In this document: positions 33,346-42,986 of the stretch, piece by piece
Numbering within the stretch: the first letter of the stretch is position 1
How the letters are laid out: each line of letters starts with the position of its first letter
Origin: Chloroflexota bacterium
GTDB taxonomy: Bacteria > Chloroflexota > UBA6077
Length of the DNA stretch: 47,786 nucleotides
Direction of reading: 5' to 3'
Assembly: GCA_021806765.1 (NCBI GenBank)
Contig: JAJZQR010000004.1
Location: 1-47,786, forward strand
Program-made: the position numbers and the translations under genes
The notes under the pieces: generated by a model
Seen by the model: the letters and a program-made list of their open reading frames with translations, nothing else
Databases searched by the model: none
What the model was told of the DNA's origin: nothing

Positions 33346-34557
33346 TCAGTTCAGCATCTCGGCGCGACTCCGGCCCTTGCCCCACAACCACTCGGCCATG
33401 GCCCGCAGCATCCAGGCCTGCGACCATCGGATGTAAGGGATGCGGATCCGGTGCAGCGGCTCTATGCGATAGTGAAAGTACCCCTCGCGGTCCTGCATGT
33501 TCCGGACTGTCCAGAAAAGAACCCGGTCGGACCATTCCTCGGCCTCGGCATAGCGATCTCGCAGACGCAGGAAGGCCAGCGTCGCCTCGGCCGCGCAATG
33601 AATGTCGATGGGGTGCAGACGCCCGTGATAGTACTTGGGGGCGCCGTCTGCCTGAAAGAATGACCCCCTCCAGTAGTGGTATCCCAGGTCTAAGGCGGGT
33701 GTCCAGCGCCCCTCTCCGGTGAACTCCATTACCTCGGCGAGCGCCACCAAGACAAACGCCGTGTGGAAGTTGTCCGCCCATCCATCGGCCCGCGCTACCC
33801 CATAGGGCCACGAACCATCTGGCCGCTGGGCCATCGCACTGAAAGCGGCTGCCCTCGTAGCAGTCTCCAGCAGATGAGTCTCGCCGGTGGCAGCGCCCAT
33901 CCTGGCCAGGAGAGCCGCCGCCAGCAGATTCGCGTTGTGAACCCATCTTCGGTCCAATGGCGTGTAGCTAAAGCAGATCCCCGAATCGCCCTCATGCCTG
34001 TGCAGGTCCCTCAGAACGAAGTCGCAGGTGGACCGGGCCAGGTCCAGGGCTTGCCCGTCTCCGAGGGAAGCGGCCATGTCAAGAAAGGCGTTCGCGATGA
34101 AGACGCTGTTGACCACTGTCGGCGTACCGGCCGGAGCGCTGAACCCGCGGTTTGGCCAGTCGAAGTTGTACCCCCAACAGGCACCGCTGTACCCCGGCGA
34201 GATGTGATCCCGCAGCCACTGGGAGAAGAATGAAACACGTCCGAGATCTGCTTGATCTCGATAAGATACGTATCGGCGGAGAAACGCTGAGAGAAAGAGC
34301 CCCATCGCCTTCGGGTTGTGTCCCACCCGCACTCGCAGCAGTGGCCTCACGTTGACGGGCAGGAGACGAAGCGCCTGAACCAGGGCCACTCCAACCCAGC
34401 GGCTTCGGCGAGCCATCCAACCCAACACTGGGCTGTTGAGCGCATCGTGCGGATCATGGCCCTGGAACTCACGGGCCGCGAGCCAGGATATCAGCCTGTC
34501 GGCGGAACTCTCTATGACGGAACGCTTAGCCGGCATCTGAGCTGGCATTTTCCCCAA
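33346..34557 (-). CDS. (alpha/alpha)6-barrel protein of polysaccharide loci
   Basis: 403 residues without signal peptide or membrane segment. Repeated helix pairs with WGYNFDWPNRGF, NSVFIANAFLDMA, FSYTPLDRRWVHNANLLAAALLARMG, AQRPDGSWPYGVA...NFHTAFVLVALAE, and IDIHCAAEATLAF are typical of glycoside hydrolase-like six-barrel proteins found in capsule and exopolysaccharide clusters. Databases often carry misleading names for it. In many loci a heparinase-type barrel occupies this position beside the fused dehydrogenase. Its start overlaps the end of that gene by 32 bases. Role in the pathway unknown. Confidence 0.75.
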   Translation of the reverse strand: MGKMPAQMPAKRSVIESSADRLISWLAAREFQGHDPHDALNSPVLGWMARRSRWVGVALVQALRLLPVNVRPLLRVRVGHNPKAMGLFLSAFLRRYVSYRDQADLGRVSFFSQWLRDHISPGYSGACWGYNFDWPNRGFSAPAGTPTVVNSVFIANAFLDMAASLGDGQALDLARSTCDFVLRDLHRHEGDSGICFSYTPLDRRWVHNANLLAAALLARMGAATGETHLLETATRAAAFSAMAQRPDGSWPYGVARADGWADNFHTAFVLVALAEVMEFTGEGRWTPALDLGYHYWRGSFFQADGAPKYYHGRLHPIDIHCAAEATLAFLRLRDRYAEAEEWSDRVLFWTVRNMQDREGYFHYRIEPLHRIRIPYIRWSQAWMLRAMAEWLWGKGRSRAEMLN

Positions 34558-36760
34558 GCGGTATCCCGACCGGCGCTCCCCTGCTCAGAGACTCCGAGAT
34601 GGCAAAGGTCACGCGCGTCGTGCTGACCAATTCAACCAGCGGAATTGGCATCGGCCCGCCGTTCCGCACTGCACGCAGGAACGCCTCCACCTCAGCCCGG
34701 TGACCCTTTTCCGGGCCGAACCAGTGTCTTTGAACCCGGCGGCTTCCCCCGCCACTCAAGGTCAACTGCCGGAAGTCCTCCAGCACCGCCATACGACCCC
34801 CGCCCAGCACCTCGACCCGTTCCTTGCCCATGCGCTTGTCACCGTTGGCACAGTACACGATGTTGCCCAGGGAACCGTCGGCGTAGCTGATGACTATGAC
34901 CGCGTTGTCGTCGCGGTAGACGCCCCCATTCGGAAGGGATCGGGCGACAACCTGCACGGGGGGCGTGCCGATCAGGAACTGCATCCAGTCCACGAAGTGG
35001 CAGACCTCGCCGAGGATGCGCCCTCCTCCCTGCCGAGGATCTTGTGTCCAATGGTCGCCAGGGACGAAACCGGCGTTCACCCGATAGTGCAAAACCAGTG
35101 GCTCCCCACGACCTGAAACGAACTCCTTTATCTCCTGGCTGAAAGAAGCGAAACGACGGTTGAAGCCGACCATGAGAACGGTGTCGCATTTCCGTCCGGA
35201 AGCTGCGCTGAAAGCATCGATCACCTCCTGAAGTTGCTCTTCGTTAAGCGCCAGCGGCTTCTCCACGAAAACCGATTTCCCGGCGCGAAGCCCCTGCACA
35301 ACCAGTTCAGCATGGCTGTCGTGACGGGTCGCCACCAGGACCACGGCCACGCCCGGGTCTTCGAGTATTTCCTTCGCGGCCGACGCACAGCGCTCGAATC
35401 CGAAGCGGTCGGCGACGCTCCGAGCACTCAGGCCGGAGGCCGTGGCAACAGCTCTCAACCGTACCTCCTTGCGCGACTTGAGCGCTGGTATCAGGGTGTC
35501 CTGGGCAAAGTTGCCAGCGCCAATCAGGCCTACAGTCAATGCCTCTGGCCTGCTCTCATCGGCATGCTCTTTGCTCGCGGGCTCCGTGCCAGGGTAGATC
35601 AGCAGGAGATTGGATGCGGATGCGGTCACTTCGGCCGGAGCCGGAAACTCGAGAAGAACACCGAGGTATGGTTCCGCCGTCCTACCCTCGATCAGTCTAT
35701 ATGCTTGAACGGCTTCATCGATCGAGAAACGATGGGTGATCAGGGGACCAACCTCCACCAACTTCCTGGAGACCAGGCCAAGAAAGGACTCCATGTTGCG
35801 CCCCTCGGTCCACCGAACGTAACCGTAAGGGTAGTCGTGGCCGTTCTCCTCGTAGCTGGGGTCGTATCTCCCCGGGCCGTATGAGCGAGAAAGCCGCAAC
35901 TCCAACTCCTTGGCGTAGTACTGCGCGCGGGGTAGATCCATTGGCACGTCACCGACTACCACCACGCGTCCCTTCTCTCGACAGAGTCTGCCTGCCACAG
36001 CGACGGGCTCCGTACTGGTGGTTGCAGCGGCGATAATCACGGCATCGGCACCATGTCCGGTGCTCGCGGTCGCACAAAGGGCGGAACACTCCGAGGACGA
36101 CGTGGCAACCTTCACAGCGCCCAACCTACCAGCCAGGGCACAACGGCCGGCAACCGGGTCGAGGCCGATCACGGTGCATCCCGCCGCGGCCAGCAACTGC
36201 ACGGTGATCTGTCCCACCAGCCCCAAGCCGATAACAACCACGACTTCCCCCAATCTGGCTTCGGACTGCCGGGCCCCTTGAAGGGCGATCGCTCCCACCG
36301 TCGCAAAGGCAGCTTCCTCCATGCCCACCCCGTCCGGAACCTTGACGCACAAGTTCCGTGGGACGAAGTTGACCTCAGCATGATTCGCGTGCTCGGTGCC
36401 GGCGCAAGCTATCCGGTCTCCTACGCAAGGGGCGCCAACACCGGCACCCACCGCTACCACCTGGCCAGAACAACTGTATCCCAGGGGCTGGAGAGCGTCC
36501 AACCGGTTTGCGATCTTTCGGTAAGTGGCCAGGAGTCCATCCGAACGGAGGGATTCCAGCGCTTGCCGCGCCTGCTCGGGCCTGGACCGCGCCTTGCCCA
36601 GAAGGGATTTCTGCGCAAGCGCTACCTTCGCCCTTTCGGTTCCCGCGCTGATGAGCGAATACGAAGTTCTAACCAATACCCCGCCAGGACGCAGAGCCGG
36701 GGGAGGAACGTCCTCAAGCCGCACTGAACCGTTCCGCAACGTCTGGGTCACCTGTTTCAA
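34526..36760 (-). CDS. Bi-domain oxidoreductase: MDR dehydrogenase fused to Gfo/Idh/MocA
   Basis: Residues 1-375 form a zinc-type medium-chain dehydrogenase: GTERAKVALAQKS near the N-terminus, LGYSCSGQVVAVGAGV, and the NAD site VIGLGLVGQ. Residues about 405-744 form a Gfo/Idh/MocA oxidoreductase with GLIGAGNFAQ and the catalytic EKPLAL motif. Such fusions are common in exopolysaccharide clusters and act on nucleotide sugars, probably in oxidation/epimerisation steps. ATG at 36760, one base from the PaaK-like gene's stop; translation is likely coupled. Confidence 0.9.
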   Translation of the reverse strand: MKQVTQTLRNGSVRLEDVPPPALRPGGVLVRTSYSLISAGTERAKVALAQKSLLGKARSRPEQARQALESLRSDGLLATYRKIANRLDALQPLGYSCSGQVVAVGAGVGAPCVGDRIACAGTEHANHAEVNFVPRNLCVKVPDGVGMEEAAFATVGAIALQGARQSEARLGEVVVVIGLGLVGQITVQLLAAAGCTVIGLDPVAGRCALAGRLGAVKVATSSSECSALCATASTGHGADAVIIAAATTSTEPVAVAGRLCREKGRVVVVGDVPMDLPRAQYYAKELELRLSRSYGPGRYDPSYEENGHDYPYGYVRWTEGRNMESFLGLVSRKLVEVGPLITHRFSIDEAVQAYRLIEGRTAEPYLGVLLEFPAPAEVTASASNLLLIYPGTEPASKEHADESRPEALTVGLIGAGNFAQDTLIPALKSRKEVRLRAVATASGLSARSVADRFGFERCASAAKEILEDPGVAVVLVATRHDSHAELVVQGLRAGKSVFVEKPLALNEEQLQEVIDAFSAASGRKCDTVLMVGFNRRFASFSQEIKEFVSGRGEPLVLHYRVNAGFVPGDHWTQDPRQGGGRILGEVCHFVDWMQFLIGTPPVQVVARSLPNGGVYRDDNAVIVISYADGSLGNIVYCANGDKRMGKERVEVLGGGRMAVLEDFRQLTLSGGGSRRVQRHWFGPEKGHRAEVEAFLRAVRNGGPMPIPLVELVSTTRVTFAISESLSRGAPVGIPLGENASSDAG

Positions 36761-36761
36761 C

Positions 36762-38210
36762 TTACGGGCTTCCTCCCTCTCCGCTCACCTCCAAATGCAG
36801 GCCGGAGAACCCGTCTACATCCACTTTCGACAGTATGAAACGCTCCTTGCCGGTTGCAGAGACTGCCAGCTCCTCCACGGTTCTGACTTCGATCTGGGTC
36901 CCGCTCCCGAGCCGCTTCTGCAGTTGGTGCTTCAACTCGGCGACATCCGCATCGCTGAAGCCAGGACGGGGTAGGACTCTCACCATCACGTGGCCCACCC
37001 TCTCTTGAACCAGCTGGCAGCGCTCCACGGTTTCCACGAACTCGTGGATCTGATCTAAGCCGGCTCGCGGCATCAGCCTCCCGTCGGAGGTCACGATCAC
37101 ATCGTCTTTCCGGCCCTCCACCGGCCCCATCAGCCGGAGTCCGCGCCCACAACGGCAAGGATCCCCCACCAGGTACCCCATGTCTTCGCTAGCATAGCGA
37201 ATCAGCGGCATGGACAGATTCGTTAGCCCCGTCTGGACCAACTCACCTCTGGTTCCTGGTGGCGCGGGCTGTCCCCTCGGCGAGTCAATCTGCAGGATTC
37301 CGAACTCAACGTTCTGGTGATAGCTCCCGTATTCACACTGCTGGCCAACCACTAAGCGCTCCCCAGTACCGTAACGGTCCCAGACCTTGCACCCCAATCG
37401 ATCCTCTATTACCTCCCGCTCCGCGGGTGTCAGGACTTCGGAGGAGGTGAATACGGCTCGGACGGGAACTCGCGCATCCTCTCGCTCCATGAACCGTGCA
37501 AGGGTGAAGATGTTTGAGGGATAGCCCGCCAGGTACCCCGGTTGCCATTCCTGAAGCTTTTCAACGTATCGCGACATGATGGACGTCGACAGATGAAACC
37601 CAGAGAGGTAGATGCGGTTATCCAACCGGTCGTAGCGCCAGTAGGCCTTCGCGCGCCCTTCTGGAGGTACCAGAGTGAAGCCCCGCAGCAACACCACCCG
37701 ATCCCCTGGATGGTACCCTGCCCAGGACCAGTGCCGGTGTATCAAGGCGTGGTCGAAGACCACGCGCTTCTTGTCCAAAGCGAAGTGCAGGGGCACTCCG
37801 GTAGTGCCGCCGGTTCGCCCCATGGTAGATTGACGGCCAGACGCGTTGCGGGCGCGGAGCTCGTTCCAGTGCCGCCGCACGTCTTGCTTGGTGAGAACGG
37901 GAAGCTTGTAGAGATCCTCCCCCCTCCGTATGTCGGTTGGTCTCAGCTTCAGCCGGTCGAAGACCCCGCGATAGTACGGCACATTCTCATATGCGTGCAG
38001 CATGTGAGCACGCAGCCGTTCCTCCTGGAGAGCCTCCAATTCGCAGGGGGACCACCACTGACTGCTCTCGAGTTCACGCACGTACCGGCGAAAATCAGGC
38101 GTAAACCGTTCCCATCGCTTGAAGAGCCCGTACCCCGTAACCAGGCAATGCTGGACGGCCACGGGGCTCTTCTCGTAAATCCAACTGATGATAGGGTGGT
38201 CGTAGATCAT
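36762..38210 (-). CDS. PaaK/CapK-like adenylate-forming enzyme
   Basis: Phenylacetate-CoA-ligase-like protein, 482 residues. The ATP motif appears as TMGRTGGTTGVPLHF; the central YPSNIFTLARFM and DRYGTGE (for the usual DxYGxxE) are present, and the C-terminal lobe has VEGRKDDVI and ATGKERFILSKVD with the invariant Lys. The middle holds CRCGRGLRL, a zinc-like Cys pair seen in this family. In polysaccharide loci these CapK-type enzymes are thought to activate acyl or amino acids for transfer to a sugar; the substrate is unknown. Confidence 0.9.
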   Translation of the reverse strand: MIYDHPIISWIYEKSPVAVQHCLVTGYGLFKRWERFTPDFRRYVRELESSQWWSPCELEALQEERLRAHMLHAYENVPYYRGVFDRLKLRPTDIRRGEDLYKLPVLTKQDVRRHWNELRARNASGRQSTMGRTGGTTGVPLHFALDKKRVVFDHALIHRHWSWAGYHPGDRVVLLRGFTLVPPEGRAKAYWRYDRLDNRIYLSGFHLSTSIMSRYVEKLQEWQPGYLAGYPSNIFTLARFMEREDARVPVRAVFTSSEVLTPAEREVIEDRLGCKVWDRYGTGERLVVGQQCEYGSYHQNVEFGILQIDSPRGQPAPPGTRGELVQTGLTNLSMPLIRYASEDMGYLVGDPCRCGRGLRLMGPVEGRKDDVIVTSDGRLMPRAGLDQIHEFVETVERCQLVQERVGHVMVRVLPRPGFSDADVAELKHQLQKRLGSGTQIEVRTVEELAVSATGKERFILSKVDVDGFSGLHLEVSGEGGSP

Positions 38211-38241
38211 AGCCCGGCAGAAACGGAGGGTTGAGTGCCCA

Positions 38242-39738
38242 CTACTTCACGCTCGCGGCCTGCTGTTGGGCCCCGCGCTCGATGCGCCCCTGCCAGCCCA
38301 AGTGGGCCAGGAAGCTCAGGTGGCGTGCACGCTCCAACTCTTCCAGAGACGCGTTCCACTCGGGTACGTTGGAGACGCAGACTATGCTCTCCAATCCGAA
38401 GCCGACTAGGGGGTACTTCCCCAGTTCCCAAGCTCTCGCAACGACAGGCACCCGGCGATAATCGAACCCCATTACCGCTGTACACACCGTGTCCACTGCG
38501 ACTGGGTTGAGACCGGCAACGATCAACCCGCACAGCACTGGATCCGGTGTCACAGGCCCGTTGCCCTGTCCCCCCACTACACCGTCGACTATGGTCATAG
38601 AGCGCAGACGCTTGCCTCGCAGCAGACCTCGACCATCAAAATGGAACAGCGCCTTGTTGACGTCCAGCACCATCCGCCAAGCAGTGTCGTTGCCATACCA
38701 GTTGCCCGAGCGGGCAACTCGGTTCGTGTCGCCAAAGGTAAGCGAGCCAATTCTCTTCAGTGCCCTGGCCCACAGTCCGGCGCGGCCGCCACGGGCGGTG
38801 AGTACCCTCTTGAAACCGGCCGTCAGCCGGCTTTCGACCGCGCGCAGCCTATGGTTGTTCGGAAACTCGTCGCCTCCTTCCGCAGGTGTTCCAATCGAGT
38901 GGTGGGGAAGGCAATTGCGGTATCCGTTAATCCCAACCATGTTCTTCAGGCTTAGGGTTACGCCCGTCTTCTTGTGCGTTTTCAATTTCGGCAGGTTGAT
39001 CACCACGTCCGCGTCCAGTGCTGTGCGGCAGAGGACGTACGAGTGATGCGACCCCGTGTGGAACGAAGCCGTCTCCCTGGTATCATAGTCGGCACCGTAG
39101 AAGTGGCCGGACAGCGCGTAGTTGGAGAACTCGCTGGCGCCACCTAGATCGACGGTCGTGTAACCGGCAGGGTCTCCACGCAAACTCACCCGCCGATAGA
39201 TGACATCCCCCTTCTGGAACCAACGGTCGCGCCTCAGGTCCAGCAGTTCCGCGGAAAGGCCCTGCTTCTGGAGGAACTTGACTACATCAACTACTCCTGA
39301 GCGGAGGCAGATGGCATCGAAATCCGAATCGGTCTGCGGCCCGTCTGCGATGATGACCCGACCCTCCCCTTTCAGAGCAAGGAATACGAAGTCCAGCACC
39401 GCGCGGATCACCGAGCCGTGCGTGATCACCTGCTCCCACTCGTTGGGCCGTAGCAGGTGAGACTCGCGGATGAAGTTCGGCTTGAGGAGAACGGTGTCTC
39501 CCTCCAAGATCATCGTGCCCAGCGGATTCCACTCGGGTGTCCCGTAGTTGCCCTCGTCGAGCCCCAGACGCCAGAACGCCTCGCGCACCCCTTGATAGAC
39601 CTTGTTGCCACTGGGGGAGGTGTGCGGCCGGAAAGGGTATTCCGGGTAGGGAGTGCTGGGATGAAAGGGTGCGTGGACGGGATACGTCCCCTCCTCGCGA
39701 ATCAGGGCCACCCTCGGATTGCGGCACCAATCCAACAT
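38242..39738 (-). CDS. DUF362 domain-containing protein
   Basis: 498 residues. TVLLKPNFI, ITHGSVIRAVLDFV, HTGSHHSYV and the strongly conserved INLPKLKTHKKTGVTLSLKNMVGIN define DUF362. VVGGQGNGPVTPDPVLCGLIVAGLNPVAVDTV is the C-terminal conserved block. There is no ferredoxin-type Cys cluster as in some relatives. These proteins recur in polysaccharide clusters near PaaK-like enzymes, where their role is unknown. Separated from the PaaK-like gene by 31 bases. Confidence 0.88.
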   Translation of the reverse strand: MLDWCRNPRVALIREEGTYPVHAPFHPSTPYPEYPFRPHTSPSGNKVYQGVREAFWRLGLDEGNYGTPEWNPLGTMILEGDTVLLKPNFIRESHLLRPNEWEQVITHGSVIRAVLDFVFLALKGEGRVIIADGPQTDSDFDAICLRSGVVDVVKFLQKQGLSAELLDLRRDRWFQKGDVIYRRVSLRGDPAGYTTVDLGGASEFSNYALSGHFYGADYDTRETASFHTGSHHSYVLCRTALDADVVINLPKLKTHKKTGVTLSLKNMVGINGYRNCLPHHSIGTPAEGGDEFPNNHRLRAVESRLTAGFKRVLTARGGRAGLWARALKRIGSLTFGDTNRVARSGNWYGNDTAWRMVLDVNKALFHFDGRGLLRGKRLRSMTIVDGVVGGQGNGPVTPDPVLCGLIVAGLNPVAVDTVCTAVMGFDYRRVPVVARAWELGKYPLVGFGLESIVCVSNVPEWNASLEELERARHLSFLAHLGWQGRIERGAQQQAASVK

Positions 39739-39881
39739 TCGTCAACCTCCGCAGGCTCTCTCCGACGGTGCACCAGTACGGCCAGCCGTGGCACGATTCG
39801 AAGCGCTGCACCCCCGAACCCATCAGCCCGGACGGTGGCTCACGGTTATCCGCGAATCCCAGCCCTTACGGCGACAGGGCG

Positions 39882-41039
39882 CTAGCTCCGCGCCGAGCGG
39901 GCAAGGGCCTCCCGGAGGACACTAAGCGTTGCCCGAGCGGCCGAGTCCCAGGAGAAACAGGCAACTCGATTAGCACCGTTACTTACCAGCTTCGCGCGAA
40001 GCTGCTCATCCCGCAGCACCTTCATGATCCCAGCACCCAACGTGTCGGGATGCCGTGCATCAACGAGCAGAGCCGCGTCTCCCGCGACCTCTGGGATGGA
40101 AAACATGTCGGACGCGACTATTGGCACTCCCGAGGCCATCGCCTCCAACAGTGGATTCCCGAAACTCTCGTACTTAGAGGGGAAAACAAATAGCTCTGCC
40201 CCTCGATACAAATACGCCAACTCCTCGTGGGATCGGTAGCCCAGGAAGAGAACGTGCTCGGAGACACCCTCTCTCGCTGCCTCCGCTCTCAAGAACCGTG
40301 CGTATCCCTCCTGTCCGACATCCTCCCCGACTAGCGCCAGGTATCCCTCAAACGTACCGGTCGCACGAAGGCGCGCAAGAGACTGGATCAGAACGTCGGC
40401 GCCTTTGTAAGCCCACAGAGCCGAGACAAAGAGCAGATAGGGGCGGGGCACGCCCATTCGCGCCAGCCTGGCCTCGACCTCATCCTCACGGATCTCGCGC
40501 TGGAAGACCTCGACGGCCACGCCGTGAGGCACCACTCTCACCTTCCCGCTGGGGACACCCATCAGGCGGTGAATGTCCTCCGCGATGCTCTTGGAGGGCA
40601 CGATTACCAGAGCTGCACTTCGAGCCGACACCCCCGACAGAGCCCTCCGATACATCAGGCGCGGCACGGAAACGGCCCAGGGGTAATGGTACGCAACCAC
40701 ATTGCGGATGCTTACCACCTTGGGTCCCCGCCAAGTCAAGGAGACGAAGTTGTCCGGATAGTACATTATCTGAACGCCTGCCCGCCTGGCCGCACTAGGT
40801 AGCCGGAACTCCATGTCAAGGACCTTCGCCAGCGGACTCGCATCGCCGCCAGCAATGGGAACGATCTCGCAGCGGGCCGAAAGGCTGGGCAATCCACCTT
40901 GCTGTCCGTCCGACACGAAGACCGTGAGACCGTCGTCGCCCGCCAGCGCTGCGTCCAGCGCAGGTAACATGTAGGTCAGGTAGTTCCTGGTGCCCGTCAG
41001 TCGGCTTACCGGCCCCAAGGCAGAAACCCCTAAGTGCAT
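39882..41039 (-). CDS. Glycosyltransferase family 4 (GT-B)
   Basis: Retaining glycosyltransferase. N-terminal Rossmann half (LGVSALGPVSRLTGTRNYL), acceptor side; C-terminal half has YLLFVSALWAYKGADVLIQSL and the E(x)7E motif in PSKYESFGNPLLEAMASG. 385 residues. ATG at 41039 overlaps the end of the asnB-like gene by 10 bases. Donor and acceptor not predictable. Confidence 0.93.
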   Translation of the reverse strand: MHLGVSALGPVSRLTGTRNYLTYMLPALDAALAGDDGLTVFVSDGQQGGLPSLSARCEIVPIAGGDASPLAKVLDMEFRLPSAARRAGVQIMYYPDNFVSLTWRGPKVVSIRNVVAYHYPWAVSVPRLMYRRALSGVSARSAALVIVPSKSIAEDIHRLMGVPSGKVRVVPHGVAVEVFQREIREDEVEARLARMGVPRPYLLFVSALWAYKGADVLIQSLARLRATGTFEGYLALVGEDVGQEGYARFLRAEAAREGVSEHVLFLGYRSHEELAYLYRGAELFVFPSKYESFGNPLLEAMASGVPIVASDMFSIPEVAGDAALLVDARHPDTLGAGIMKVLRDEQLRAKLVSNGANRVACFSWDSAARATLSVLREALARSARS

Positions 41040-42982
41040 TCGATCGCCCCCGGATGTCCGATGCCATCAACGTACTGCCGCAGCCAATGCTCCAGGACCA
41101 CCAGACTCCAAACGCGCAGGTAGTGCGACTCCCCCTTGAGGAACTGGTGGTAAAGTCGGGACACCTGGCCGGCGTCCAGCAGCCCCCGAGCGCGAACTGC
41201 CGCAGGAGAGACCGCTTCCTCGACAAGCGGACGAAGATCAGAACGCATCCATTCCGCCATGGGAAGCTCAAAGCCGGACTTCTTGCGCCGCCACACCATA
41301 TCTGGAATGGCGCGTCTGAATGCCTGCCTCAATATGTACTTGTCCATCCCAGAACGCTGCTTCATCTCTGGAGGGATGCTCCAGGCAAACTCAACGAGAC
41401 GATGGTCGAGGAAGGGCGCCCTGCCTTCCAGGGAATGCGCCATCGTCATCACATCGAGATCGCGCAACAACATGTTAGGCAGGTAACTCAGCAAATCGAG
41501 CACCTGTACCTCCAGCAACGCCGATCTCAAGCTTCCGTTGCCACGTCGATTTTCGACGTAGGACAACTGGTTCAGCATGCCGTACAGGTAATCGCTGGCG
41601 GAATCCATCTTGCCGCCTGCCTCAGAGAGTGCCTCGGGCGTCAGCAAAGTGGCCAGTTCGTCCTCGCCAAACAGAACCCGGCTCTCCAATGGTGAAACCA
41701 GGAGCTGGAGTAGGCGCATCATGGAAGACAACGAACCCATACTCCACCGCCGCCCACCCCGGAATGCTCCCGCAAGAGACCCCGGCAGCAGGTGCCTCAC
41801 CAGATCCAGCGATCCTATCCACCGCTGGACATATGCTACGGACTTGTATCCCATGAACAGTTCATCCCCACCGATGCCGGACAGAACGACTTTCACATGG
41901 CCTCGCGCGGCCTTCGACACCAGATAGCTGTTGATGGCGTCCCCCGAGGGCTGGTCCAGGGCCCAGATTATTCGGTCGAAATCTGCAGCCACATCCGCGC
42001 CGCTTACCCTGATGGCATGGTGCTGAGTTCCCAGTTCGGCCGCAGCCTCCTGGGCATAGGCCGTTTCGTCCAGACGGCTGCCCTCCGTCCCAAAGCCGAT
42101 GCTGAAGGTGCGAACTGGCTCGCTGGTGAGACGGTTCATAAGCGATACGATTAATGCTGAATCGACACCTCCACTGAAGAACGCCCCGACCGGGACATCG
42201 CTTATCAGGCGCAAGCGCACTGAGTCTTCCATCAACTCTTGGAGGCGGCCAACCGTGTCGGCCTCCGTCATCTGGTGCGGCGGAGATGTCGGCAGTCGCC
42301 AGTAACGCCGCAGTCGCTCGTTCCCAGCGCCATCCACGATGAGATTGTGAGCCGGAGGCAGAACCCGCACCGACTCCAGAAGGCTGTAGGGACTCGGCAC
42401 GGAGTAGAAGGACAGGTAGAGAGTGAGTGCCGTCACGTCCAGGGACGCCGGGACCAACCCGCTTGCCAGAAGACCTTTCAACTCTGAGGCGAAAACGAAG
42501 GCCCCATTCCGTTGGGAGTAGTACAGCGGTTTCTTCCCCAGTCGATCTCTCGAGAGAAACAACAGTTGGCACGTTTCGTCCCAAATGGCAAGAGCCCAGA
42601 ACCCGAGAAAGTAGTCGACGCAGGACTCCCCCCATTCCATGAAGGAATAGAGCGCTACCTCGGTATCGCAGTTGGAACGAAAGCGATAGCCGTGCTTTTC
42701 GAGATCTGCCCGAAGCCGCTGATGGTTGTACACCTCGCCGTTGAACACGATGTGGAAACGTCCGGAAGGATCGCTCATAGGCTGATGGCCTGCGGTCGAT
42801 AGATCGATGATGGCCAGACGACAATTGCCGAGGCCGATCCGCCCGGAAGGGGACACATAGACACCAGCATCGTCGGGCCCGCGGTGTCTCATTCGCGCCA
42901 GCATTCGCCGGACCGTCTCCCCCAGGTCGCCCGTCTGAATAGCCTGCCCCCGGGAGCAGAGAACCCCTGAGATACCACACAT
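41030..42982 (-). CDS. asnB: Asparagine synthetase-like amidotransferase
   Basis: ATG at 42982 gives MCGISGVL, placing the glutaminase Cys at residue 2 after processing of Met; an upstream frame to 43069 is ignored. Class II glutaminase domain (NGEVYNHQRLR, ALYSFMEWG), then the ATP domain with the P-loop FFSGGVDSALIVSLM, GIGGDELFMGYKSV and SLEGRAPFLDHRLVEFA. 650 residues. In polysaccharide loci such AsnB paralogues amidate carboxyls of uronic acids or of amino-acid substituents; together with the PaaK-like enzyme this suggests an acyl or amino-acid decorated glycan (inference). Confidence 0.94.
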   Translation of the reverse strand: MCGISGVLCSRGQAIQTGDLGETVRRMLARMRHRGPDDAGVYVSPSGRIGLGNCRLAIIDLSTAGHQPMSDPSGRFHIVFNGEVYNHQRLRADLEKHGYRFRSNCDTEVALYSFMEWGESCVDYFLGFWALAIWDETCQLLFLSRDRLGKKPLYYSQRNGAFVFASELKGLLASGLVPASLDVTALTLYLSFYSVPSPYSLLESVRVLPPAHNLIVDGAGNERLRRYWRLPTSPPHQMTEADTVGRLQELMEDSVRLRLISDVPVGAFFSGGVDSALIVSLMNRLTSEPVRTFSIGFGTEGSRLDETAYAQEAAAELGTQHHAIRVSGADVAADFDRIIWALDQPSGDAINSYLVSKAARGHVKVVLSGIGGDELFMGYKSVAYVQRWIGSLDLVRHLLPGSLAGAFRGGRRWSMGSLSSMMRLLQLLVSPLESRVLFGEDELATLLTPEALSEAGGKMDSASDYLYGMLNQLSYVENRRGNGSLRSALLEVQVLDLLSYLPNMLLRDLDVMTMAHSLEGRAPFLDHRLVEFAWSIPPEMKQRSGMDKYILRQAFRRAIPDMVWRRKKSGFELPMAEWMRSDLRPLVEEAVSPAAVRARGLLDAGQVSRLYHQFLKGESHYLRVWSLVVLEHWLRQYVDGIGHPGAIECT

Positions 42983-42986
42983 GGCC